The notes under the pieces are model-generated. The model did not search any database. It worked only from the letters and a program-made list of their open reading frames with translations, and had not been told where the DNA came from. From Syntrophales bacterium (GTDB lineage: Bacteria > Desulfobacterota > Syntrophia > Syntrophales > UBA2210), in the NCBI GenBank assembly GCA_030655735.1, contig JAUSPK010000104.1:1-12447 (forward strand): a DNA stretch of 12,447 nucleotides. Direction: 5' to 3'. This document shows, one piece after another, positions 1-5,442 of this stretch (within the stretch, counting starts at the first letter, position 1; each line of letters starts with the position of its first letter). The position numbers and the translations under genes were made by a program.

Positions 1-146
1 TTTTGCCCGGGACGGTCATCCTGACGGGAACACCGGAGGGAGTCGGCTTTACGCGCATTCCGCCCGTATTTCTGAACGAGGGAGATCGTGTTACCATTTC
101 CATTGAGCAGATTGGTGAACTGACAAACCCTGTGACGAGAGAATAA
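1..146 (+). CDS. Fumarylacetoacetate hydrolase family protein, C-terminal fragment
   Basis: The reading frame opens at base 3 and runs 47 codons to a TAA at 144-146; the N-terminal part lies outside the window. The segment LPGTVILTGTPEGVGF is the characteristic C-terminal motif of the FAH superfamily (YcgM/HpcE-type, often 2-hydroxyhepta-2,4-diene-1,7-dioate isomerase, oxaloacetate decarboxylase or acylpyruvase). The following PPVFLNEGD and IEQIGELTNPV match the usual end of these proteins, where the last beta strands close the mixed beta-roll around the metal site. Family members act on 2-oxo or acylpyruvate-type substrates with Mg2+ or Mn2+ in the cytoplasm. The metal-binding residues are outside the window, so the substrate cannot be assigned. 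No clear terminator follows it. Confidence 0.85.
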   Translation, partial: LPGTVILTGTPEGVGFTRIPPVFLNEGDRVTISIEQIGELTNPVTRE

Positions 147-458
147 TGAAGGCTCTCCCGATATAGGCAGGGAGGTGTTGCTTGAAACGATTTTTGTAAC
201 GGTTTACGCCCTTTTTGTAGGGACGGTATGCCGCTTCACGGCACTTTTGTTCGAGTTTGTATTCTCGTGGGACCGTGGTGATCCGTAGCCGCTGTGATGG
301 ATAATACAACAATGATGTGATGGAGAACACAAGGCAAGGACATGATATTCTGTTAAGTTCTCCTGAGACTATCAACGGATCTGCCCGCATTGAAACGAGG
401 GGATGATGGAGGCCCGGTTGGAACGGGGTTTTTAATTTTGAAGTATTGGAGGGGTGTG
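147..458 (+). other. 312-bp spacer between the FAH-family gene and htrA
   Basis: No convincing gene is present. The spacer holds a diverged copy of the htrA signal-anchor coding sequence (about 171-269, listed separately). A short 4-bp stem (CCCG/CGGG near 413-427) is followed by a T-rich run just before the htrA ribosome binding site. I could not find a confident sigma70 promoter, nor a clear sigma32-type or sigmaE-type promoter, although htrA genes are often stress-induced. The promoter is either here with poor consensus or upstream of the window. Confidence 0.6.
171..269 (+). repeat. Diverged upstream copy of the htrA signal-anchor coding sequence
   Basis: Bases 171-195 match 506-530 of htrA at 20 of 25 positions, and a 16-base block (TTTTGTAGGGACGGTA) is shared exactly. 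The block following TTCGA (251-269 against 574-590) also aligns with few mismatches and one indel. The corresponding reading frame (175-288, ending at TAG) encodes a 37-residue hydrophobic peptide containing TIFVTVYALFVGTV and FTALLFE, against TIFILSFVGTV and FSALSFD in HtrA. Several replacements are conservative (S/T, D/E, I/V) or at third codon positions. A purine-rich AGGGAGG (169-175) lies immediately before or over possible GTG (175) and TTG (178) starts, which is too close for a normal ribosome binding site. I read it as the remnant of a tandem htrA duplication, though a translated small membrane peptide cannot be excluded. Confidence 0.6.
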
Positions 459-1946
459 ATGAATTCTGAAGGAACAAAAAAAAGAAAACACTTTATGTCG
501 GTCCTTGGGGCGTTTCTTGTAACGATTTTTATCCTTTCTTTTGTAGGGACGGTACACTTTTCTGCCCTGTCTTTCGATATGTCTTCCCGTGATGCTATAG
601 CGGCCTCACCGGTGGCGGCGATCAGCAGTGCGCCAGCGTCCTTTGCGGACCTGGCAGAGCAACTGAAACCTGCGGTTGTCAATATCAGTACAACAAAGAC
701 AATAGCTTCCGGCGGGTACCAGTCTCCTTTCAACGATCCTCGGTTTGAGAGGTTTTTCGGCGGGGATGAGTTCTTTAAAAGGTTTTTCGGTGATACACCG
801 GGGAGAGAGTTTAAACAGAGGAGCCTGGGGTCCGGGTTCATTATCAGCGAGGATGGATATATCTTTACGAACAATCATGTGGTGGAGAAGGCCGACAAGA
901 TAGTGGTCAAGCTTTCCAATGGGAAGGAGTACGATGCCACGGTAAAGGGTAAGGATAAAAACACGGACATAGCCCTGCTGAAGATAGAGCCTGACAATGG
1001 TTTACCGGTTGTCAAATTGGGTGATTCTTCAAAACTGCGGGTGGGGGACTGGGTTATCGCGATAGGGAATCCGTTCGGTCTGTCCCAGACCGTAACGGCA
1101 GGTATCGTAAGCGCCAAGGGGCGAGTGATAGGAGCCGGACCGTATGATGATTTTATACAGACGGACGCCTCCATCAACCCCGGAAATAGCGGGGGCCCCC
1201 TCTTCAACCTGAGTGGCGAGGTCGTGGGAATCAATACGGCAATCGTCGCCCAGGGACAGGGAATAGGGTTTGCCATACCGATAGATATGGCGAAGGAGAT
1301 TCTCCCCAACCTGAGAACGAAGGGAAAGGTGATACGCGGTTGGTTGGGTGTTTCCGTTCAGGGCATAACAGAGGATATTGCCAAAAATCTGAATCTGAAA
1401 ACGGTCGAGGGTGCCCTTGTCTCTGATGTGTTTAAAGGGGATCCTGCCGATAAGGCGGGGATAAAGGCAGGGGATGTCATAATTGAGATTGATGGTAAGG
1501 GTGTGAAGGATACCCATGAACTTATAAAGATAGTCGCAGGCGTTGCTGTGGGCGAAAAGGTGAAGATCAAGGTGCTACGTGACGGTAAGCACAAGATGTA
1601 TACGGTTATGGTAACGGAGCGACCGGAGAGTGGGGATATGGCAGAGAGAACGCCCGAGGAGAGTGGCGAGCACTTCGGGATGACCGTTCAGGAGATAACA
1701 CCTGAGATTGCCGAGCACCTCGGACTTGCAGATGCGACTGGTGTGGTGATCGCCCAGGTGGCAAGTGGCAGTCCGGCGGAGGAAGCAGGCATACAGGGGG
1801 GGGATATCGTGCGGCAGATTAACCGGTCCCGCATTTCTTCATTGGAGGATTATCGGAGCGTGATGTCGCGGGCGGTTTCGGGCGACAGTGTCCTGGTGCT
1901 GATACAGAGAGGAACGTCAAAGTTCTTTGCCGTAATTCGGAAGTAA
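459..1946 (+). CDS. degP: Periplasmic HtrA/DegP (Do-like) serine protease with two PDZ domains
   Basis: This is a trypsin-fold protease and chaperone that degrades misfolded envelope proteins. The chosen ATG at 459 has a good GGAGGGG ribosome binding site (448-454); the open frame upstream begins only with a TTG and lacks one. The 495-residue product has a basic N-terminus and a hydrophobic segment at about 15-38 (signal peptide or membrane anchor). A flexible Q-linker/LA-loop region at about 82-120 is rich in Phe, Arg and Gly. The protease domain carries the catalytic triad H140 (TNNHVV), D170 (NTDIALLKI) and S244 (GNSGGPL). PDZ1 spans about 292-386 (GWLGVSVQGIT) and PDZ2 about 405-493. The length and order match the DegP/DegQ/MucD group, while DegS has only one PDZ; degP rather than degQ is therefore a convenience label. 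A run of eight G residues (1796-1803) lies in the PDZ2 coding region. A strong terminator follows directly, so this gene ends its transcript. Confidence 0.96.
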   Translation: MNSEGTKKRKHFMSVLGAFLVTIFILSFVGTVHFSALSFDMSSRDAIAASPVAAISSAPASFADLAEQLKPAVVNISTTKTIASGGYQSPFNDPRFERFFGGDEFFKRFFGDTPGREFKQRSLGSGFIISEDGYIFTNNHVVEKADKIVVKLSNGKEYDATVKGKDKNTDIALLKIEPDNGLPVVKLGDSSKLRVGDWVIAIGNPFGLSQTVTAGIVSAKGRVIGAGPYDDFIQTDASINPGNSGGPLFNLSGEVVGINTAIVAQGQGIGFAIPIDMAKEILPNLRTKGKVIRGWLGVSVQGITEDIAKNLNLKTVEGALVSDVFKGDPADKAGIKAGDVIIEIDGKGVKDTHELIKIVAGVAVGEKVKIKVLRDGKHKMYTVMVTERPESGDMAERTPEESGEHFGMTVQEITPEIAEHLGLADATGVVIAQVASGSPAEEAGIQGGDIVRQINRSRISSLEDYRSVMSRAVSGDSVLVLIQRGTSKFFAVIRK

Positions 1947-1954
1947 CATACAAA

Positions 1955-2009
1955 CGGGGGGTATCGGTAATTCTTGCAGGCAATCAGATTACGGATACCC
2001 CCCGTTTTT
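1955..2009 (+). terminator. Rho-independent terminator after htrA
   Basis: A long near-perfect stem pairs 1955-1970 (CGGGGGGTATCGGTAA) with 1989-2004 (TTACGGATACCCCCCG), with a single G/G mismatch. A T5 tract follows at 2005-2009. The 18-base loop contains a smaller hairpin (TTGC AG GCAA, 1974-1983). The stem begins 8 bases after the htrA stop codon. A-rich bases before the stem and T-rich bases after it could allow some function in both directions. Confidence 0.9.
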
Positions 2010-2070
2010 GTATACGGTCCGCGCCTTTCGAGTGCGCGGTTCCTGTCCAGAGTATTTTAAGGGGTTTGTG

Positions 2071-2721
2071 ATGCGAGTGCAGGAGAAACTGGGCGCAATG
2101 TATGAGGTCCTGAATGCCTACTTTGGCGATCTCCATTGGTGGCCGGGCGAAACCCCCTTTGAAATTACCGTCGGGGCAATCCTGACACAAAATACAAACT
2201 GGAAAAATGTGGAAACCGCCATAGGCAAGTTGAAAGAGGCGGGCCTTCTTGATCCGCTGAAGTTGCGTGATACGGAAGACAGTCTTGTCGCGGGCCTCAT
2301 CAGGTCTTCGGGGTATTACAATCTCAAAACTAAGAGGCTCAAGGCGTTCCTTAATTTTCTGCATAGCGAGTATGCCGGAGACCTGGACGCGATGTTCAAC
2401 GAAGAGTTGTGGACTATCCGGGGAAAGTTGCTTGGTGTCAAGGGGATCGGGGGGGAAACGGCGGACAGCATACTTCTGTATGGCGGCGGCAAACCGGCCT
2501 TTGTCGTTGATGCCTACACGCGCAGGGTATTGGAGAGGCATGACCTGATCACCCCGGACTGGAGCTACCAGGAGATCCAGTCCCTTTTCATGGATAGGCT
2601 TCCACATGACACATTATTGTACAACCAGTATCATGCGCTGTTGGTACAGGTGGGAAAACAGTTCTGCAAAAAGAAACCCCTTTGCAGCGGTTGCCCGCTT
2701 GAGAAAGGACTTGCGACATAA
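2071..2721 (+). CDS. Endonuclease III-like HhH-GPD DNA glycosylase (COG2231 type)
   Basis: This is a predicted base-excision-repair glycosylase of the endonuclease III superfamily. The ATG at 2071 has AAGGGG at 2059-2064. The frame is open further upstream, but that part overlaps the htrA terminator and is not used. The 216-residue product starts with the family-typical WWPGETPFEITVGAILTQNTNW (22-44). The helix-hairpin-helix is at 120-132 (LLGVKGIGGETAD), followed by the catalytic Asp in FVVDAYTRRVL (D147). The position that is Lys in bifunctional endonuclease III (GxGxKTA) is Glu129 here, predicting a monofunctional glycosylase without the Schiff-base lyase step. The C-terminus has three cysteines (C199, C205, C208, ending CSGCPL) rather than the four of the usual Fe-S loop. 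This resembles the COG2231/MagIII-like branch, which includes 3-methyladenine glycosylases, but the substrate is not shown by the sequence. Its 5' leader holds a 6-bp hairpin (2019-2024 with 2034-2039). Confidence 0.88.
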   Translation: MRVQEKLGAMYEVLNAYFGDLHWWPGETPFEITVGAILTQNTNWKNVETAIGKLKEAGLLDPLKLRDTEDSLVAGLIRSSGYYNLKTKRLKAFLNFLHSEYAGDLDAMFNEELWTIRGKLLGVKGIGGETADSILLYGGGKPAFVVDAYTRRVLERHDLITPDWSYQEIQSLFMDRLPHDTLLYNQYHALLVQVGKQFCKKKPLCSGCPLEKGLAT

Positions 2722-2812
2722 GATTGGTGCTTGCGCTTGTGCATGTATACATCCGGGTTGGCGTGGCGCTTAGTGTGCAACTGTTTCAACCCCGTCTTTT
2801 AAAAGAGGTGTT

Positions 2813-3871
2813 ATGGAACTATACGATTACATGGGGGCGATCCACTTGCATTCTTCCCATTCGTCTGACGGAAGGGTCCCCGTAGGGGATATTGTTCAGT
2901 CGGCGGACGAAAACGGCCTCGATTTTCTTATGCTCACCGATCATTTTACACTGGGCGCCAGAAGAAGCGGCAAGGAAGGGTGGCATGGGGGCGTTCTCCT
3001 AATCGTCGGCCAGGAGATATCGCCGCGATTCAATCACTATCTGGCGTTTGCCATAGACGAAGAGTTGATCGGCGATGAAGGCGATACGGAGAGCAGGCCG
3101 CAGGACTACATAGACAGGGTAGGTCAACTGGGGGGAATCGGCTTTATCGCTCATCCGGATCATGAAGGGGCGAAAATGTTTCACGTGAAACATTTTCCAT
3201 GGAAGGACTGGTCCGTATCCGGTTACACGGGGATGGGGGTGTGGGATTTTATGACCGACTGGCAGGCCACCCTGCGCGGCATTCCCAGTGCCCTAACCGG
3301 GTACCTCTTCCCCGCCCATGTCTTAAAAGGCCCAAGGGAGATCACCCTGAAACGATGGGATGATCTTAATAAAGAGCGCAGGGTTGTGGGTATCGGGGAA
3401 CTGGATAACCACGATACCCCACGAAAGATAGGGGGGATAACCATAGGGTTTTTCCCCTTTAAGAGGGCATTCCGGTTCATAAGGACCCATCTACTGCTTG
3501 ATGCTCCCCTGAAAGGTGAAGCCCAAGGGGACATGAAGGCCCTCTTGAAGGCCCTGGAACAGGGTCGGGCCTATATAGCCATGGAATATTTTCGCGAAGC
3601 CAGGGGATTTTCCCTGACCCTCTCCGATGCGGAGAGAGAAGTCACCATGGGGGATGAATTTGCTTTGAAGGAAGAAGCCGTCTTGCGGGTAATGGCCCCT
3701 GAAACAGGGAAGATCCGCATCATAAAGGATGGAGATCAGTGCGCCGAAGCGGTTGGAAGGGAGATCACGTATACGGTGTCGCAGAGGGGGGTATATCGGG
3801 CCGAGGTATATGTGAAGATATGGGGGAAATACCGCCCGTGGATATTTTCAAACCCTGTCTATGTGCGGTGA
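2813..3871 (+). CDS. PHP-domain metal-dependent hydrolase, carrying an embedded parS site
   Basis: The ATG at 2813 is preceded by AGAGGTG. The 352-residue protein has the PHP (polymerase and histidinol phosphatase) metal-site motifs in order: HLHSSHSSDG with H11 and H13, LTDH (D43, H44), GQE (E68) with H75, AHPDH (H114, D116, H117), and GELDNHD with D198 and H200. It is therefore likely a multi-metal phosphoesterase or related hydrolase, similar to the CehA/McbA-like PHP group with a C-terminal beta domain (about 265-352). No signal peptide is visible, so it is probably cytoplasmic. The substrate is unknown. Residues 122-128 (MFHVKHF) are encoded by a perfect parS palindrome, placed in a loop between the AHPDH motif and the conserved-looking WSVSGYTGMGVWDF segment. 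It stands alone 91 bp after the glycosylase gene and meets the opposing yjbQ-like gene five bases beyond its stop. Confidence 0.88.
   Translation: MELYDYMGAIHLHSSHSSDGRVPVGDIVQSADENGLDFLMLTDHFTLGARRSGKEGWHGGVLLIVGQEISPRFNHYLAFAIDEELIGDEGDTESRPQDYIDRVGQLGGIGFIAHPDHEGAKMFHVKHFPWKDWSVSGYTGMGVWDFMTDWQATLRGIPSALTGYLFPAHVLKGPREITLKRWDDLNKERRVVGIGELDNHDTPRKIGGITIGFFPFKRAFRFIRTHLLLDAPLKGEAQGDMKALLKALEQGRAYIAMEYFREARGFSLTLSDAEREVTMGDEFALKEEAVLRVMAPETGKIRIIKDGDQCAEAVGREITYTVSQRGVYRAEVYVKIWGKYRPWIFSNPVYVR
3177..3192. other. parS: parS centromere site (ParB-binding)
   Basis: The sequence TGTTTCACGTGAAACA is a perfect 16-bp palindrome and equals the widely conserved bacterial chromosomal parS consensus (B. 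subtilis and Caulobacter-type). It sits in a longer perfect palindrome of 26 bp (3172-3197). ParB, a CTP-dependent clamp, is loaded at such sites to spread, form the partition complex and recruit SMC. Sites of this type cluster near oriC, so the window is probably on the origin-proximal part of the chromosome. The site lies within a coding region, as is common for parS. I saw no second full site in the window, only partial CACGTG cores at about 5490 and 11983. Confidence 0.92.
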
Positions 3872-3876
3872 AGGGC

Positions 3877-4275
3877 CTATATCAACGTAACAATCACCTT
3901 ACGTTCTGTTCGGGGACCGTCAAACTCACAAAAAAAGATATTCTGCCATGTGCTGAGGAGGAGTTGTCCATTCTCTGTGGGGACCACCTCTGAGGGCCCT
4001 ATGATGCCCGCCTTGATGTGGGCATCACCATTTCCGTCAACTCTGTCATGCAGCCACTGCCCTTTCGGGGCTATAGTTCGGAGGCAACTGAGCACGTCGG
4101 TCTGTATGTTCGGATCCCAATTTTCCTGTATCATGATTGCCGCCGTTGCTCCCAGCGCGTACAGGGCGCACAACTCATGGTCGTTACCATGCGCGGATAC
4201 GACAGATCGCACCCTCTCCGTGATATCCACGATCTCTTCCCGGGATGTTGTGGTGAATGTAATCTCTGTTCTCAT
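3877..4275 (-). CDS. YjbQ/UPF0047 family protein (secondary thiamine-phosphate synthase-like)
   Basis: The 132-residue product has the length and fold signature of the YjbQ/UPF0047 family: AAIMIQENWDP (45-55), GNGDAHIKAG (81-90), VVPTENGQLLLSTWQNIFFCEFDGP (97-121). E. coli YjbQ has reported weak thiamine-phosphate synthase activity, and the family is often annotated as a secondary ThiE; its real role is unsettled. The family usually has a His in a PHTTA-type motif before the AxTINEN segment. Here that stretch reads ALGATAA (40-46), so the His is missing, while H76 and H86 are kept. The ATG at 4275 overlaps the stop of the upstream DUF1893 gene by 4 bp (ATGA), suggesting translational coupling, and an AGGGA ribosome binding site lies within that gene. 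It is the last gene of the operon and converges on the PHP gene. Confidence 0.85.
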   Translation of the reverse strand: MRTEITFTTTSREEIVDITERVRSVVSAHGNDHELCALYALGATAAIMIQENWDPNIQTDVLSCLRTIAPKGQWLHDRVDGNGDAHIKAGIIGPSEVVPTENGQLLLSTWQNIFFCEFDGPRTERKVIVTLI

Positions 4276-4709
4276 GGCTTGTCCCTGTGGAAGATATCTG
4301 CAAAAAGGGGATTGCGCTTCACGAGGCCATAGAATTCATCCGGTGATTTTCCCAGGGACATCGTTTCAAAGGGGCACATTCCGTTCCCCTCGCGATTGAT
4401 AATAGAGGGGACCGTTTTTGTGAAATGCCATATAATGCCAAATCCCTTCAGTGTTTCAGCTGCCGGCTCGCTTCCGACGGGTGAAAACACCTCGCGGCAG
4501 CACGCCTTTTTCATGAGCAGGGCGGCCGCGTTTCCGGTTATCTTATCGAAGATTACCACCTCCTCCGGAAGCGGAGTCTGCTCAATATAGGACAGCAGCG
4601 GTGCAATACCCCTTCTTTGCGATTGAAATGTGATGCCCGCTGGGCCGATGATCCAGATGGCGTCGGGGCTTTTCAGAAATGATTCAAAACGTTCATTAGC
4701 GTTCGGCAT
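4272..4709 (-). CDS. DUF1893 (TM1506-like, deaminase-fold) protein
   Basis: The 145-residue product matches the DUF1893 pattern: an N-terminal strand pair with GITFQSQRRGIAPLLSYI (25-42), then VVIFDKITGNAAALLMKK (51-68), EVFSPVGSEPAAETLKGFGI (73-92), VPSIINREGNGMCPFE (100-115), and an acidic C-terminal helix. The Thermotoga TM1506 structure was reported to have a cytidine-deaminase-like fold, but no proven reaction is known to me. The classical HAE/PCxxC zinc motif of cytidine deaminases is not present, although C112-P113 and D55-K56 are conserved-looking positions. I chose the ATG at 4709; a TTG at 4745 is in frame but has no ribosome binding site. The start lies 14 bp inside the end of the ECF-S gene and the stop overlaps the yjbQ-like start, so all three are probably co-translated. 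Confidence 0.82.
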   Translation of the reverse strand: MPNANERFESFLKSPDAIWIIGPAGITFQSQRRGIAPLLSYIEQTPLPEEVVIFDKITGNAAALLMKKACCREVFSPVGSEPAAETLKGFGIIWHFTKTVPSIINREGNGMCPFETMSLGKSPDEFYGLVKRNPLFADIFHRDKP

Positions 4710-5265
4710 GGTGGTGCCTGGAGTATAATCGTTCCAGCAAAACAACTATAAGGGGAAGGAGGAGTAGCTGAAGAACAATCCCCGGCCACCCCGTCTTTGC
4801 AGCCTGCCACGCCAGGTTTGCGGAATGTGAAAAATTGAGGGTCAGGGCCATCAGCGTAAAAGAGGCCAAACGCCCCACTATAATTGCCCCGACGAGGGAG
4901 GCGATCATGCCAAACCGGAAATAACCGCGCAGCAGACCGACTGCAAGGCCGTAGACAGCGGCTTCGGTGATGATGCGTAGGAGGGCCTGAGGCAAGGGCA
5001 TCCCCGAAAGCGCATAACTCATAAGGGGTGTAAGCATCCCGACCAGAATACCAGCTCTCCAGCCGAAGAGGATTCCTGCCAGCAGTACGAAGAAAAACAG
5101 GGGGAGAAAGGTAGGGCCGGCCAGGGGGTGAATAATATGGCAGAGCCAGGGGACAGACACATCAAGCGCCACAAACAGGCTGACATATACATAGAGACGA
5201 AGGTCGGAGAATTCCAAGATATGTGGGAACGTTACTTCTCCGGCTGATATTGATACTGTGTTCAT
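4696..5265 (-). CDS. ECF transporter S component-like membrane protein
   Basis: The protein has 189 residues with about six hydrophobic segments (roughly 24-43, 48-67, 70-87, 93-112, 118-143, 160-178). It contains the Gly/Pro-rich stretch GWRAGILVGMLTPLMSYALSGMP (68-90), typical of substrate-binding S components of energy-coupling-factor transporters (BioY, ThiT, FolT, PanT and similar). These bind a vitamin or metal at the outer face and work with EcfT and the two EcfA ATPases, none of which is encoded here; a shared module elsewhere would be needed. The ATG at 5265 has a strong AAGGGGGGAAA ribosome binding site; the frame stays open to 5400 but without any other good start. The protein ends in a short RHHHAER tail. 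Its overlap with DUF1893 and YjbQ-like genes, and its private promoter and leader, suggest regulated uptake of one compound. The substrate is not identifiable from sequence alone; thiamine-related molecules are only a guess from the YjbQ neighbour. Confidence 0.75.
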   Translation of the reverse strand: MNTVSISAGEVTFPHILEFSDLRLYVYVSLFVALDVSVPWLCHIIHPLAGPTFLPLFFFVLLAGILFGWRAGILVGMLTPLMSYALSGMPLPQALLRIITEAAVYGLAVGLLRGYFRFGMIASLVGAIIVGRLASFTLMALTLNFSHSANLAWQAAKTGWPGIVLQLLLLPLIVVLLERLYSRHHHAER

Positions 5266-5405
5266 GGTAGTTTCCCCCCTTTGATGCATGGTGACGGCCT
5301 TGCAAAAAGCCGGAGTTCGTTCATCCTTTCCTTGCCGCAGAATCCCAACAACCCCGCGGGGGCGGTTGTGGCCGGGTCTCTTCCCCAGTTTCACTGCCAC
5401 GACTG
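5266..5405 (-). promoter_or_regulatory. Structured 5' leader of the ECF-S operon, candidate riboswitch
   Basis: From the predicted transcription start near 5405 to the ATG at 5265 there are about 140 non-coding bases. Read on the - strand, GTGGC and GCCAC close a junction holding AGTGAAACT (AGT/ACT) and GGGGAAGAGACCCG (GGG/CCC). A hairpin CAACC/GGTTG with a C- and G-rich loop containing CCCCGCGGGG follows, then GGC-TTTTTGCAA-GCC shortly before the ribosome binding site. It lacks the signature cores of the TPP, cobalamin, FMN, THF, SAM, Moco, glycine and ZTP classes as I remember them. An unassigned metabolite-sensing RNA or a protein-binding leader are both possible. Confidence 0.45.
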
Positions 5406-5411
5406 GCGAAA

Positions 5412-5440
5412 AGTATAAGGGAGAAAGAAACCGCAGTCAA
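5412..5440 (-). promoter_or_regulatory. Sigma70-type promoter of the ECF-S operon
   Basis: Read on the - strand, a -35 box TTGACT (5435-5440) and a -10 box TATACT (5412-5417) are separated by 17 bases. Each box matches 5 of 6 consensus positions. The promoter starts just downstream of the ABC-F stop codon and would give a leader of about 140 nt ahead of the S-component gene. The operon is therefore probably transcribed independently of the ABC-F gene. Confidence 0.75.
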
Positions 5441-5442
5441 GA

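Noticed and set aside
413..441. Intrinsic terminator before htrA (CCCG/CGGG followed by a T-rich run)
   Set aside because: The stem is only 4 bp and its place, just before the ribosome binding site, fits a terminator poorly; an attenuator cannot be excluded but is not supported.
390..458. N-terminal extension of htrA from a TTG at 390
   Set aside because: The ATG at 459 has a strong ribosome binding site and gives a normal basic-hydrophobic leader; the extension has neither.
1189..1200. GGGGGCCCCC palindrome in htrA
   Set aside because: It is explained by the codons of the conserved GNSGGPL active-site motif.
2008..2070. N-terminal extension of the endonuclease III-like gene
   Set aside because: It would begin in the T tract of the htrA terminator and has no ribosome binding site.
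5266..5400. Extension of the ECF-S protein by 45 residues into the leader
   Set aside because: No ribosome binding site, non-membrane Arg/Gly-rich sequence, and a strong ribosome binding site at the ATG at 5265.
5266..5405. TPP, cobalamin, FMN, Moco or ZTP riboswitch in the ECF-S leader
   Set aside because: The conserved core strings of these classes (for example CTGAGA for TPP) are not present in the right order; similarity was limited to short GC-rich pieces.
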